From Basipetospora chlamydospora (lineage: Eukaryota; Ascomycota; Sordariomycetes; Microascales): a stretch of DNA of 64,000 bases. The stretch covers positions 798,095 to 862,094 of the forward strand of contig BCHP01000005.1 of the NCBI GenBank assembly GCA_001599675.1. Direction: 5' to 3'. Shown one piece after another: positions 23,200 through 35,623 of this stretch (the first letter of the stretch is position 1; each line of letters begins with the position of its first letter). Below the pieces are notes generated by a model. That model was not told the origin of the DNA. It saw only the letters and a list, made by a program, of their open reading frames with translations, and did no database searches. The position numbers were made by a program, and so were the translations under genes.

Positions 23200-24578
23200 G
23201 CAAACCGAGCAAACCTCTTCCTGGTGGGCATGGACCGTGCATGCTCCAAAGCTATTAGTGTCTTCTCCGTACGAGTATGCTCCTCCGCACCGAAATGCTC
23301 ATCAACCTCGATTGAGATAATACTAAGAGAAAAACGGCATAGCACTTTCCGCCCAGTTACCATGTTCTTTTTCAACACCCATTCGCAAACTGTCGAGCTA
23401 AATCCTCCATGGGGAGTGATTAATTGCGACACCAAAGCCTCCGAGTGCAGGATCACAGCTGGAAACAATCAGGTGCTCTGTGATGGAATTTCTTCCGCGA
23501 GTCGTGAACCACCATCAGTCTTTCCGAGAATTTACATTCGGGAGTATTCCGTACATCGACCCGATCCGCAACTAGGCTACTCCGTGCGATGGAGGGTGTC
23601 AAGATGCCACAAGGATGACACTCGCCGAAATACAAAATTTCAAGATCCGAATCCACGAAGACACTTGTTGGGGGAGTAATATGTCTGAAACTTCAACGTT
23701 CGTGGTGGACTTCTCGTCGTGCATGGCCATGCTGCAAGCGGCAGCTCTCAGATTGCCTCCCCTCCCCCCGGGAAGCACATCTGAATTCTTCATGCCCGCC
23801 CGCGCAGGTCCGGGAATGTGACTTGATGCGCTTTGGCCGAGCGCATTCGTGTGCATGGGCGGGCAGCATACTCGTAGGTACTTTCAGCCAGTCCCGAAAA
23901 TAGACGTGCGCGCGCACACACCACCACTTCAACGGATTGGGTGGCTACGACGTCGCTGCGGGGGGGTGGGCGAGGCACAAGCCCTCTACTCGTAGCTGTC
24001 GAGCGACTGGACTTGGTCTTGATCCCTGATCCAGCGATGATCAATGTGCCTACTCCTACTCCGTATGTGATACTGGTACGTTCAGCAGCTTCCGTTGGCT
24101 GGTCTCGACATATTGACCGCCCGTCACAATCACCAGCGTCTTCGAATCAAGTTTCGCCGATGCGCAAATCGCGCCTCTTTGCGCGACTACGGGTAGCACG
24201 GAAACTTGGCCATTACGACTGTGCTAATACGAGTAATCGGTCCATAGCATGCATCGTTGTTATGCCATAGCCGCGGAGGAGGGCAGACGGCATTGTTGAC
24301 CAAGACCACTCGAGAAGCCCATCTTTGACCGCCATATCCTTGCTAACAGCCGACCTGACCCTATCGGGAAAGGTCGTCACCATTCCGTCCAGTCTCTTTC
24401 GCGCAGTACAACGATTGTCACACATTTGGCTGACCACATTGGATGGAGGAGAGGATTCAATGCGCTCCATCTTTCGATAGTTGGTCCAAGATGACCGAAG
24501 ATTGACAAGGACGAAAGTGGGATTAATCCTGTCCTTGATGAGGCTTGAGCTGGGCTGGGACATGGGTCCGCGTGATAG

Positions 24579-24646
24579 TACTCCGTACCTACCCTGTATC
24601 CTCCCGTTTTTCCTCTCCGGAGTAATATATACAATACTACGGAGTA
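24579..24646. repeat. Inverted pair of the palindromic 9-mer
   Basis: TACTCCGTA at 24579-24587 faces TACGGAGTA at 24638-24646 across about 50 nt. Confidence 0.85.
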
Positions 24647-25868
24647 TAGTCTGTGGTGTCCTGGGCGGCAATTCCGTTATGCTCCTAACTAGTGGACAAG
24701 TCGGGAGGGCTTGAAGAATCGTATATTGCAATTACTCGTAATGTCGCCTGTGGTGCAGTCTACTGCTGTACTCCACGACACCTTCGTGTCAAGACACTGG
24801 CCAGCTCCAGCAGTGTTCCAAACTGAACAACCCAGGAAGCGCAACAACACTTAACTCAGGCACCACGCATTGTTGTCAAGCAGTGTGACAGCCCGTATTG
24901 ATCTATCATTGGATCTTGGATCCGACAGGGCCCAGACTCTTTTTTCTTCCTCATCCAGGAGTAATTATCCCATTTGATGTACTTCGTACATACCAAATCT
25001 GGGCACTCTTGGTGTGAACATGATTCCCCTCGACACTGCCCAATCACCGCGCTGATCCTTGCATTTCATCCCACGATTCCACGTCCCACACCCTCCACTC
25101 CATCTCCGGGCGCTTAACAACAACGCTACAACGGTACGACCCCTGCCATCACGTCGATCTATCCAACCACATTCGAGGATCCCGCATTTCGACTTCCCGT
25201 CCTCGACTGCAGCCCAGCCGCCATCTTCCAATGACGGGCGGATCTCTCTCCTGTGCATATTGGAGATTCTTTCTGGCCCCTCATCCCCCCTTCATGCGAG
25301 AGTCTTTTGCAGGACAACAGATGTACTGAGGTGCTCTGCAAACACTCTGTCCCAGGTCAAAGCATCCGCACTCGGTAAAATATCCGTACTAGTAAGGAAG
25401 GAACATCACACCTTGGTGACGTGAAGTCGTGCAAAAGCCGGGAAATGCTCCAAAAAAAATTCAATGTGACTGCGCATGCTGCGGTACCAGCCAGGACTGG
25501 CGTATGCACGATGGGTGCCGGCCCAAGGATGACCAGTAGACTCGCTTCCCACGGCTACAACCCATCCATTTTCAGAGAAAAAAATGACAAGGACGAGAGG
25601 ACACTGGATGAGCGGGCCTCGACATTATTTGCCCGCACTCGCAGGGGTACGCTTCCCGCCCCCGTCTCGACACAGCATGTACATCACCAGCCGCCCATCA
25701 CCAGCCTGTAAATACCCTCTACGCCCTTATCCCTCGCCGCTGACTTGGTTCTCCTCCCTCCTCCCATGCAACTTCTCCTTCAAGTCGTGTTTCGCCTTGT
25801 TTTCAAGTACGGCCGATCTCAGAAGAGGAGGACCACTCATGTAATGTAGCTTGCGAGATATCACAGCC

Positions 25869-27734
25869 ATGAGACGCAGTCACCCCCCACCCCACTATAA
25901 TACTTCACAGGCCTCGAGCTCATCGACTTTTCTTGCTCCTGCCACTGCTCGATCTTCCTCCTTTTCTTATTCCACCTCCTCTCCTTCACTTTCCTCCTCC
26001 ATTGCTTCTAGAGTCCTATCATCTTCTAGAAAAACCCAACACTCCCTCCTCTCCTTAATCGTCGCCCCCTCATTATTCTTGTGCCACTTCGCCAGCGCCA
26101 TCCCAACCCCTCTCGTCACGAGGAAGGATAACCCGCAAGCCATCGAAGCGGCACTCACCTCGTCGCTATTACCCGCCCAGATCGGAGGCATCGTCGGGTC
26201 CTACGCCGCGTCCCTGATCATCGTCGCCGTCGCCCTCCTCGTCCTCTCCAAGAAGCGCCGGGAGCGCCTCAGCAACGGTGACAACGAGGCCGAGTTCCTC
26301 AAGAACGTCGACAAGCCCCAGGCCGTCGCGCAGCCCCCGGTCCCAGCACAGCCGCCCCCGCCGCCGAGCGAACCCCCGCTCTCACCCCGGAGCATTGCAC
26401 GGAGCATCCGGAGCATACCCAGGAGTCCCGTAGTGCTCAATATCGACACGCAGTACGCGCCTTACACGCCGCACGCTCAGTACACGCCGCACGCCCCGTT
26501 CCCGAACACGCCAAAGACCACCTCGCCGCACACGCCATACGTGTACCCCTCTCCAACCTCTACCGCGAGATCGCCCCTTGGTATTGATTTGGGCGTCGAC
26601 CAGCGGGTCGTCCAGTCAGATAGAGACATGGCCCAGGCGAAGCTAGAGGACATGTACAAGTACGTGATGGAGCACGAGGAGGCCAAGGCCAACGGCAAGG
26701 AGGCCCCGCCAATCCCCATTCTCACAGGGAACGGCCACGGGCACTACCACAATAACTCATCCGGATCCCTGCCGGGCGCATCAGCGGCCTCCACCGTGGG
26801 CGAGCCCACGCCCAAGAGGGAGAAGTTCAAGCCCGCCCAGCTGAACCTCGCCGGTGGCGCACAGGACGAGAAGCGTCAGTCCAAGGCCTCTTCCATCTTT
26901 TCGGCGCTGCGGTCACCCGGCAGGAAGAAAATGAAGGGTATGAGCATCTCCTCGCCCATGATGACGCCCATGTCGGACACCTTCCCGCGGGACTCGCAGG
27001 AGATGAGCGCCATCCCGCCCAGGCAGTATGCACCCGCGCCTCCCCCTCCGGTGCCCACGGACCAGCTCCCATTCCGTGCCTCCAACTACAGCAACGGCAA
27101 CCACAAGTCCACGACCGTGCCCCTGACGCCGGATCTCTCCCCGGACGGCACCCAGAGCATCGACGAGAGGCTCAGCCGCCTGAACCAGGAACCCCGCGGC
27201 AGCCACTCGCGCAACACCTCCGGCGTGCCTACTGAGGGCGGCGAGCCCGTCTCCGCCGGCTCCGAGCGCTCCGTGTCGCCCCTCGTGGCCGGACTCCCCC
27301 AGTCCCCTAAGCCGGGCGTCAGCCGCTTCCCCACCCTTCCAGCATCCCCCCGTTCGACACGCGGACCGGGCCTTCCATCGCTACCCCTGTCCCCCAAGCC
27401 AGGATCCTCCTTTTCCCGCAGCAGTGGCCCCTCGGCGGTGAGGGCTGGTGGAGTCCTGCCGTTCCGCGCGTATGACCCCCCGCTTGCGTCGCCTACCACG
27501 TCGACGATACAGACCAAGCAAACCACCTTTGAGAGGAGGGCACCCCTGTCGCCCGGCGTCGGCATGACCCCCTACACGGGCATGGCGGTGCCGTACTCGC
27601 CGTACGAGCCCCACACGCCGCTCATGCCCTTCACGCCATCGCTCGTGACCAAGGCGGATCGGAAGAGGATGAGGAGGCTTGAGCCTAAGACGCCGACGCT
27701 GGCTATGGTGCAGAGCACCGAGGACCTGTGGTAA
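25869..27734 (+). CDS. Pro/Ser-rich single-pass membrane protein conserved in filamentous fungi, function unknown
   Basis: A single-exon frame of 621 residues. A Ser-rich N-terminus precedes a hydrophobic stretch (about residues 59-77) ending FASAIPTPLV, which looks like a late signal peptide. A second helix, about residues 105-127 (GGIVGSYAASLIIVAVALLVL), is followed by KKRRER, a stop-transfer with the C-terminus in the cytosol. The cytosolic part is disordered and Pro-rich: PPPPPSEPPLSP, repeated QYTPHA/YAPYTPHA units, then a helix-prone VDQRVVQSDRDMAQAKLEDMY (starting at about residue 245), a SSIFSALRSPGRKK block, and a C-terminal MAVPYSPYEPHTPLMPFTP / LVTKADRKRMRRLEPKTPT segment. I recall similar proteins in other Pezizomycotina but no assigned function. 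The start at 25869 is the first ATG of the frame. Confidence 0.82.
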   Translation: MRRSHPPPHYNTSQASSSSTFLAPATARSSSFSYSTSSPSLSSSIASRVLSSSRKTQHSLLSLIVAPSLFLCHFASAIPTPLVTRKDNPQAIEAALTSSLLPAQIGGIVGSYAASLIIVAVALLVLSKKRRERLSNGDNEAEFLKNVDKPQAVAQPPVPAQPPPPPSEPPLSPRSIARSIRSIPRSPVVLNIDTQYAPYTPHAQYTPHAPFPNTPKTTSPHTPYVYPSPTSTARSPLGIDLGVDQRVVQSDRDMAQAKLEDMYKYVMEHEEAKANGKEAPPIPILTGNGHGHYHNNSSGSLPGASAASTVGEPTPKREKFKPAQLNLAGGAQDEKRQSKASSIFSALRSPGRKKMKGMSISSPMMTPMSDTFPRDSQEMSAIPPRQYAPAPPPPVPTDQLPFRASNYSNGNHKSTTVPLTPDLSPDGTQSIDERLSRLNQEPRGSHSRNTSGVPTEGGEPVSAGSERSVSPLVAGLPQSPKPGVSRFPTLPASPRSTRGPGLPSLPLSPKPGSSFSRSSGPSAVRAGGVLPFRAYDPPLASPTTSTIQTKQTTFERRAPLSPGVGMTPYTGMAVPYSPYEPHTPLMPFTPSLVTKADRKRMRRLEPKTPTLAMVQSTEDLW

Positions 27735-30241
27735 GGACAAGAGGGAAAGACGGCGTTAGTAGTTTGCGTCAGTTGTTTCGTAAAGAGGACTCTCCACGGG
27801 GATGAAAGATTTTATGACATTTTTGTTCTGCGAACATCTTTTTTTCTTCTTCTCATCCATCATTTCTTTTCCCATTTACCGTTTCTTTTTTTCTTTTCTC
27901 CCGTCTCCGCATCATTTGCGAGATGTTTTGGGTTCTCAAAGGGAGCAAGTCGCTGTGCTGGGTTTTGGCCCCTGCCGTTGTTGGTTCATCCAGGCCATTC
28001 GCCGGTTTCTCTGTTTATAATCATTTCGTTATTAAACCAACATACAAATGAAACCGCTGTGAAGCGAAGATATCCATGAGATAAGCAGGACATTCGTTCT
28101 TCAAGAGCCCAAGATATTTCGTCTCAGGATGAGGGGGACTCTGCCGCCGTGTTTTGGATGTGTCAAAACCGGCGATCGGAGCCAGAGGCTCGGTGATGCC
28201 ACGCGCTCGAAACCAATCCCGGCCGTCTCCGGCGACAACGCTACAGTGAGGATCCGGTCGAAGGGATGACCCCTTCTCGATGCCACCAGAGATGCCCACC
28301 GAGCCTCATCTTAAGGTCTGTGAGGTCGAGCAGGGGTGTTCGAAATCGTGCAACATCGAGCAAGAACCTACACAGAACCGGAAGGTGACCTCGATGTCCA
28401 GTGTGTATGCTTCGCCGAATCGAAACTCCGAAGCAAAAATGATCGACACGAGAGTTGTGCTTCATCAGCCCTAGTACAGCGGAGCCTCGCATGTACTCCG
28501 TATTCCGTACATGTAAGTGGATTCCGGGTGGTACCGTACCGGCTTCCCCGGCCTCCCTCCGCCCAGCGCTTTCGGCAAGGGCCCGTCGTTGGCCGTTCCG
28601 GCGGTGAGTTCGATCCAGCGCCTACCTGCCCTATTACTCGCCGACAGGTCGTGAATCAAGGCGTTTCTCTATGTGTTAGTGATGTAAAGGGTCCCATTAA
28701 AACGGACTTTCCGATACTCCTGTTCAGATAGCCACGGGATAGTATACTGTAATCTCGGGTCTAGGCCAGGAGGGAGCCCCCTTCCGCCATGGTGTTACCC
28801 GTAGATGGATGTCTCCGTCTGCAATCGGCCTCGGCCTACCCCCGAGCGACTGGCGAGGCACGGATCCAATCCCATCCCTGGTCACCGCCCCAACAATCCC
28901 GGGTATTAAGCCACGCGATGATGAGACGATCCGACACCTTCCCCGTACTTCAAAGTAAGCTTCTGGGCCCAAACTGCTAGGTTCGCGGAGATTTGATCGT
29001 TCGTTCGAAGGCTTCTACACCCTTCTCACGAACCATGGGCCGTGCTTTGTAGGCGATAGCTCTTCAGTATTCCGGTGCGCTGGTCTAATTTCTCCGTAGG
29101 GGAACATCGGTGGGCACATGTGACAACGACTCTTGGTAGCAAATTCGCTTAGTCAACATTGACGATGCAAAGTTGAAGGCAATGGCTTCAGTATCCGTTC
29201 AAGCATCTCGCTTTGTATGCCGTCTCTACTCAATAAACAATTCTCCATCCTACCTTGAACCATTCCGCTCGAGATGCAGTCGCAAAAATCCACAAGCGGA
29301 AACCCACTGCATCGACCAGGGCGACCACATGGAGAAAGTGACTGACTAATAATCAGTAGCACGATAAGCCCAGAATATGGGGTACGTACCGCCCGCTCGG
29401 TCTGGGCTGATCCCCACTCAAAATCGTACGATCGCTTCCGTGGTAGTTCCGCCCTAACATTTTCTCGAGAGGAAAGCCCCAAGGCGGCGCCTTGTTCGCA
29501 TGGAGCGGGAGGAATCGCGAACCCTTGATGCCGCAAAAGCCCAGCAAAGAGAACAGAAACACAAACCGCCCATCGGAACCCGTGAATCGCGAACTGCCAA
29601 TGCCATCCCATTGTGTTTCGCTCTACACTTCGATTCCTGCGTAATCCCCGACTCGACTTGCGACGTGCCTGGAAGAAAAGAAAAAAACCGCGAACGGGAC
29701 GAGAGCGAGAATTTGATAAAGTGACAAGGGAAACTCGCAGACGGGAGATCTTCTGGAACGCACGCCCCCGCTCTATCCTCCATCATACGACCTACCTTAT
29801 CAAATGTCGGTTCCCTCGATGCCCATCCCATACTGGTACTCTTGATTCCCAGTGGCCCAACTGTACTAACATCTCGCGTCTAGCATAGCCCGCTGGACGA
29901 GTTCCTGGACCCCCCTGTCCTTCGCTTTATCCTCGGAGTCCCTACACGCCCTCTCCCCCCGCGCCTAGGCACACCACCCGCACCATTGGGTACCTTTCTT
30001 CCCCATATCGAACCCAAGAGGCCCTAAGATCGCATCATATCGGCGCTCGCATCGTATGGTAGACTGCCTCTGTCTGCCCCCGACTGTAACGCGACACCCT
30101 CTCCGCACTTCCCGCGCCGCCATCCGCCCGCCCGCCCCCTACCCGTCCCCACGAGTCACGGCCGGGCCCTTACCAGGAACTCCCTGCTCGGTTTGATCAG
30201 CCCATTTTACAGGTGGTCAAGGCTGTGGCCTCCCCGACAAT
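27735..30241. other. Non-coding region upstream of the bHLH gene
   Basis: 2.5 kb with no convincing coding frame. It has T-rich runs after the membrane-protein gene (27830-27900), one palindromic 9-mer at 28494-28502, and a C-rich stretch at 29900-30240 that probably contains the leader of the bHLH gene. Confidence 0.55.
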
Positions 30242-31634
30242 ATGAGCGGCCAGGACCCGTCCGCCATGTACGGGCTCGAGGATTCTAACAGCGCGGGAGA
30301 ATCTTCTATCATACTCGATGGCGTCCGTGGAAACAACCAACAACAACAACTACAGCAACAACAACCGCAACCGCAACCACAACAACAACCCCAGTCAGAC
30401 CCCAGACCAGACGCGCTACCCGCCGACGTGCTGAACACAGAAGACACGCGATCATTCTACAATCCAGACTCAAACTGGCCGTTCGAGACCCCCTCCGTCG
30501 ACCAGTCATCCGAAGGATTGTACCAGCCCTCATCTTGGGACACAAGTCAACAAGGCGTACCGGCACCGGCGTTATACCAGAATCCCGAGCAGGGTGCGAA
30601 CAACCAAGAACAGGTTCTAAATCCCAACGAACTCTTGACCTTCGGCGCCGACGCACTAGCGAACCTCACTCCCGCACAACACCGGGCACTACGCGATATC
30701 GCCATGCCACCGCACGTTCAGTACCGCACCTCCAGCGACGGTCAGCTGGAGTCCCCCACCGGCGGGGGCTTTTCCCCCTCCGACCCCTTAGATCCGACCA
30801 GGGCAGCCAGGAAGCGCAAGTCCTCGGCCGACGATGTGGAGGACGAGGACGAAGATGACGAGGTCCAGCCAGTGAAGAAGACGGCGCACAACATGATTGA
30901 GAAGAGGTATAGGACAAATCTAAACGACAAGATCGCCGCGCTGAGGGACAGCGTACCAAGTCTGCGCATCATGTCGAAGAGCGCGAGGGGCGAAGACACG
31001 ACAGAGGATAGGGAGGAGCTACATGGCCTCACGCCGGCGCATAAGCTCAACAAAGCCACGGTAAGACTCCAACTTTCGGATAAACCTGTATTCTCCCTTC
31101 CGGGCGCACCAGCTAACAACACCTCCCCTCCAGGTCCTAAGCAAAGCGACAGAGTACATCAGGCACCTGGAGAAGCGCAACAACCGCCTAATAGACGAGA
31201 ACAACGCCATGCAGCAGCGCATAGCGGCGTTCGAGAAGCTCTTCATGGCGGGCGCCATGAACGGCGCGATAAGCCCCCTGCAACAACCCCCGCCCATGCA
31301 GTATCCAGGCCCCACGCAGTCCGGCTCACAGCCGCCGCAGCAGGAAGGCGGCCCGTCCTACATGACGCCATCGGTGAGCTCACAGGGGGGCGGCGCGCCC
31401 TCCGAGGCGTCGGCGGCGGGCATGATACAAGTGCCTGAGGACATGAAGAGGATACTCCAGGCGCAGATGGGCGGGCAGCCATACCCCGTTCCGCAGCAAC
31501 CATACAACCCGAACCCGGCGCTCGCGAGGCAGCAGCAGATTCAGCAGATGCAACAGATACAGCAGAACAGGTGGCGGAACCCGAGCCCGTACTTAGGGAA
31601 GCTGATGGTCGGGTCTCTTGCCGGGCTGATGTAA
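30242..31634 (+). CDS. SREBP-type bHLH-leucine-zipper transcription factor, apparently lacking its membrane and C-terminal region
   Basis: Exons are 30242-31060 and 31134-31634, with a 73-bp intron (branch GCTAAC, acceptor CCAG) falling between codons; 439 residues. The N-terminus is Gln/Pro-rich. The bHLH starts near residue 212 (KKTAHNMIEKRYRTNLNDK) and carries the Tyr in EKRYR that defines SREBPs. Helix 2 and the zipper (LSKATEYIRHLEKRNNRL) come from exon 2. The product ends YLGKLMVGSLAGLM then TAA at 31632. In the orthologues I recall (SrbA, SAH-2) this segment leads into transmembrane helices and a DUF2014 regulatory domain. No such sequence is readable in the next 1.5 kb. A GTAAGG at 31631 overlaps the stop and could be a donor, but I find no matching exon. 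As drawn, the product would be a soluble factor not needing proteolytic release. Confidence 0.85.
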
Positions 31635-33173
31635 GGTGTTGGTCAAGGTCGCTGATGAGCCTGATAGTCCTCGTGGGACATCCATCGGCTCCTCTCACCG
31701 GAGCACCATGACTGCGCCTACCACCCCGCGCGAAGACCGATGAACCTCCATATGGAATTCGTCACCTAATACTCCTTGTCACATTCCGATCGCTCGAAAC
31801 CGCCATCAGGGCCGCCCCAAGACATTGCTCGAAACTACCCAACAGTTCAAGAACTACGACCATTTTGCAGAGTCGGCTAGATCCCCCAAACTGTCGGTAG
31901 ATTCGAACAACACGACCCATCGCGCTTTTCCTATGCACGCATCCACGCCATCCATCTCTACTAAACGACCAGCGACTTTCTCCACTCCAAACCCATCGCC
32001 GATATACGGTTGGTGGCCATTGAGTACCGTCCTTCTCGGCAAACGCGGCACTGGCTACCCCAAAAGTGCCCGCGTCAGGCTCTACGGTCCTGTGTGGACC
32101 CATGATATACAATCTCCCTTCACTCTTAGAATCCCGTTCGTCTTTCCACCCGCTCTTGGACCCAGTCTCGCATCCTCTTGCATTACTCCCCCTCGTCTCA
32201 TCTACCCATGATGTACGTCACCTATCTTCCATTTCCCCCGAGTTTCTCACACATCATATATACACATCTGCATCATAGCCAGGAGCGGGGGCGTTTCTTT
32301 TTCCTTTTATTTTAGTTTCTCTCGTTCCGCATTCACTCTAGACAACCTTGTCTCTTTCTTCTACCTTCGGCGTTTTCAAGAACAAGAACATACACAATGG
32401 AAAGAACGAAACAAGCGAGCTTTAAGTGTCTGGATCGAACCGCTGGTTCTGCGTAGTTGTAATATCTTCCCTTCTCCACTTGTTTGGTTTTCCCTTTCCT
32501 TAGTTTCCACCGTTAGTAGTGTCAAGAAGCGTGAGGAGGGAAGAGAAAAGAAAGCGCGCGACGATAGTACATAGATCTCCCATATCTTCGTTCTAGATCT
32601 GCTATTCAAGGATATGTTTCGATTGTAAATACTATATTTGCCCTTGCAAGTAAGGATAACGTGAAATTGCGCGTATCCCGTCCATCGTCGTAAAGTCGTA
32701 TATCCTTCGGTGCTGGATGAGACGCCTATTATTATATCTCGCTCAACAGGAAGAGTAGCGGTTGTAAGGATACCTATATAGTGGATCCAGACTGTGTATC
32801 TTGGACAATACCCCTCTCTCTGCATGTGCCATTCCTTAAATCGAGGAGAATGTCTAAAATGTTACAAGCTCTTGGTTTGGTGCTTGGCTGGTGTCTTTTT
32901 TCGTCGTGGTGCTGTATGAAATAGCTTGGGTGGGCGTGGACGTCATTCACGGGGACGTGGAAGTTGGGGAAATCGCGGGGTTTTTGCCCTTCCCTGGCTT
33001 GTGCCGTTGCCTCCAACTTCAACCTCACTCAACCCACGCCTTTATCTCAGACAAGCAACCTCCAGGTTTTGAACCTTCCCAAACATATCACCACACGGCA
33101 CCAGATCTCCCGCTCCCAGAACAAACACCTACTCCAACCCCCTTCCCCCGCCATAATCTAATATCAGAGAGAC
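31635..33173. other. Non-coding region downstream of the bHLH gene
   Basis: 1.5 kb searched for the missing SREBP C-terminus in all plus-strand frames: only short open frames without hydrophobic helices are present. T-rich stretches around 32280-32350 look like a 3' UTR. The VPS25 promoter should lie at the right end. Confidence 0.55.
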
Positions 33174-33906
33174 ATGGCGGTTCAACAAACACCAGCCACG
33201 ACGGCATCCTTCGCCTTCCCCCGCGAGTACCACTTCCCGCCCTTCTTCACCCGCCAGACGAACCTCACAACGCACCACGCGCAGCTCACGAAATGGTCTT
33301 CCCTGGTCCTCTCCTTCTGTCAGCATCATCGCATCCACAAGCTGCCCCTCTCCCCTTTCATAAACCCGTCCTCCTCGTCTACAACCACCTCAATAGCAAA
33401 TGTCGACGACGCCACGCTGGCGGCGCTCTTCTATAACGCCACCATAAACCGGCGGTTGTCCGCCGCCGACATCCGCGAGGTGATCTCCTTCATGCGCAAG
33501 CAGGGCCGCGCCGAACCCTACACGCCTAGTCCATCGGGGGGTTCCGGAGGCGCGGACGGCGGCGGCTCGGGGGGCGAGGTGTACTGGATATACTGGCGCA
33601 CACCCGAGGAGTGGGCGGCCATCGTGGAGAAGTGGGTCGACGACACGGCGCAGAGGGGCATGGTTCTTACCGTCTACGAGCTCACTGACGGGGAGACGTG
33701 TAGAGGGACTGGTGAGTATTCCCCGCTTGCTCTTGTTCTCATGAGTGTACCCTGTGAGGGTAGAATAAGAAACCTAACCATGTTTCTTGGCAGAATTCTA
33801 CGGCTTGGATCGCGAGTTGATGATCAAGGCGCTGCAAGTCGTGGTGAAGAGGGGGAAGGCCCAGATCTTCGGGCAAGAAGACTCGCAAGGTGTCAAGTTT
33901 TTCTGA
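33174..33906 (+). CDS. VPS25: ESCRT-II subunit VPS25
   Basis: VPS25 is the ESCRT-II subunit that recruits ESCRT-III (Vps20) during multivesicular-body sorting. Exons are 33174-33711 and 33794-33906 with an 82-bp intron (donor GTGAGT, acceptor GGCAG); the junction rebuilds GTEFYGLDRELM and the protein has 216 residues. Recognisable parts are FAFPREYHFPPFFTRQ and LTTHHAQLTKWSSLVL at the N-terminus (winged-helix 1), VYWIYWRTPEEWAAIVEKWV in the middle, and LMIKALQVVVKRGKAQIF with GVKFF at the C-terminus (winged-helix 2). A Gly/Ser-rich insert (PSGGSGGADGGGSGG) separates the halves, making it slightly longer than yeast Vps25. Identity is secure. Confidence 0.92.
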
Positions 33907-35623
33907 GACAAATGAGCACCGACTTCACAAACACTCTCACCGCAAGGTTTTGGGGCAATGTTCTTTACTCGAATGTGTTACCGTCAGAGACCACCGCCCC
34001 AGCTTGTATCCCCAGCTTGCATCGGCACCAACCTCCAAGGCCCCTTTCACCATCAGCTCGCCTAGGCCTCAGGCTATCCGCAGCCACTCAGGGGTAACGC
34101 TCCATTCTCGGCTCTCTCCCTTCATTTCCGGCGAATCCAAGCGTAGCAAGCCCTGGAATCTAATGTCTGATGCGACCGAGCTGCTTCTCCACCTTAGTCT
34201 GGCCTACCCACCAGTCCCGTCCGGCATCACGGTACATCACGGCCAAGCATGTTCTCATACACTATCTGGCAACTAACTTGCTCCCGGCACTATACAGCCC
34301 ATTCGGAAGGCGACAGCATTGTACATTCGGCCGGTATGACCACCGGGTCCTTTTCTCCGAAGCATAGCCAGACTGGTGCTGTGGCGAATGTTAGCTTGGA
34401 ACGCGGTTGTCTCATTGCCACACTTGCTCATGAAGATCTTTCTCCTCCCCTGCAGGCCGGGAAGGGCTCCTCGCATCGTCGACAGTATTAGAACCACGCC
34501 GGCGCAGAGCGGAATGTCAACCTTTATGTTCGTTTACCATACCTCTTCAAGCCTCGCTTCATAGCGAGAGAGGCTGCCGCTTCGTGCTGCACATCAAATG
34601 AACTAGCCACGCCATTTATCCAGGAATCTATGATCGCTCTCTTCATTGTGTCTCAGCTTCTTGGAACAGTACGATCATGGCGTCTCGATCCTGGTACTAC
34701 CTCTAAGAGTACCCCTTTATTTTTACGTCAATGGGCTCTACTTATTGATGCTTTCAGTATTAAGCACCGCCGGGTAGGCTTCTCGATACACCTAGCTCCA
34801 TCAAATCCCGGATCTCAACTACGCTACATGCTTCCAAACCTCGGAGGAAACAAAAAGCCCCTCACTAAAAGTTCAAATATGAACCATCATTGTCGTGCCC
34901 ATGAGCTTCGGGGTTTTTTTTGGTTCTTCCAGATAAAGCAATGGAACGCTACGGCGTACATTAAGTCTTCATCTCGAGGTCTTTACATTGAACATATAGT
35001 ACGGTGGAGTAAGCACATGGAGATCCAGCTACAACTTTCGTCCGACTTCGTATCGGAATACGATGTCCACAATCACTACCCTGAATTTCTGGGTCCGGTA
35101 ATGGAAACGACACGAGGTCCCGGTCTCACCTTGGCTCGCGGGGTTGGGGCTGTGGTCGGGTTTGAACACTGCTCTGTATAGGATGTGCTTCTCCCGGATT
35201 AATTAACTCGGTTTCCGATAATAGAAACATAGCGTTGCTTGTTTCGCGAGGAGAAACGGCTGGATTATTAGGAGTGGTGAAGATCATCGGACGGGCTCTT
35301 GGTAACGGGATAAAAAGCAAGCGCATCCAATACCAGGAAGGGCGGATGGGATAGATGAAATTTGCCTGTCTGAGTGTGTGGGAACACAATATATAATCGG
35401 TCTTCATCCCAGCCCCGGGTCACTCCTCGGGGCCTGGCCACGAACACTCACACACGGAATCCAAGTATAGCTCTTTGCACTAAGGGTATCAAGTCTCGTC
35501 AGACAGTCAAATCCGTCCTTACACAAACCAACCCAAAGGGATACATACATATCAGGCCCAAACTCCAGCGTCGACCGTCGGTCCAAAACCCATCCACTTG
35601 CACAAACCACCACACCGAACAAC
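33907..35623. other. Non-coding region
   Basis: 1.7 kb between VPS25 and the secreted-protein gene. The longest open frame (about 180 codons near 34630) has no domain, repeat or codon-bias support. The last 150 bp before 35624 are rich in A and C, typical of a leader. Confidence 0.5.

Larger units (their letters stand above)
22879..25868. other. 3-kb non-coding divergent region with palindromic 9-mers
   Basis: This lies between the divergent helicase and membrane-protein genes. No frame has domain character. Six exact copies of TACTCCGTA/TACGGAGTA occur here (23173, 23191, 24057, 24579, 24638, plus a GACTCCGTA variant at 23151), two of them forming a tight hairpin at 23173-23199. TACTCGTA-type variants also recur near 23872, 23983, 24230 and 24732. 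The last 200 bp before 25869 are rich in C and T, like a fungal leader. Confidence 0.6.

Noticed and set aside
22585..23679. Long plus-strand frame running from the helicase into the intergenic region
   Set aside because: Its first third is antisense to helicase motif I and the rest has no coding character; it crosses the helicase promoter.
34630..35181. Open frame of about 180 codons between VPS25 and the secreted-protein gene
   Set aside because: No signal, domain or repeat, and its codon use resembles random intergenic DNA.
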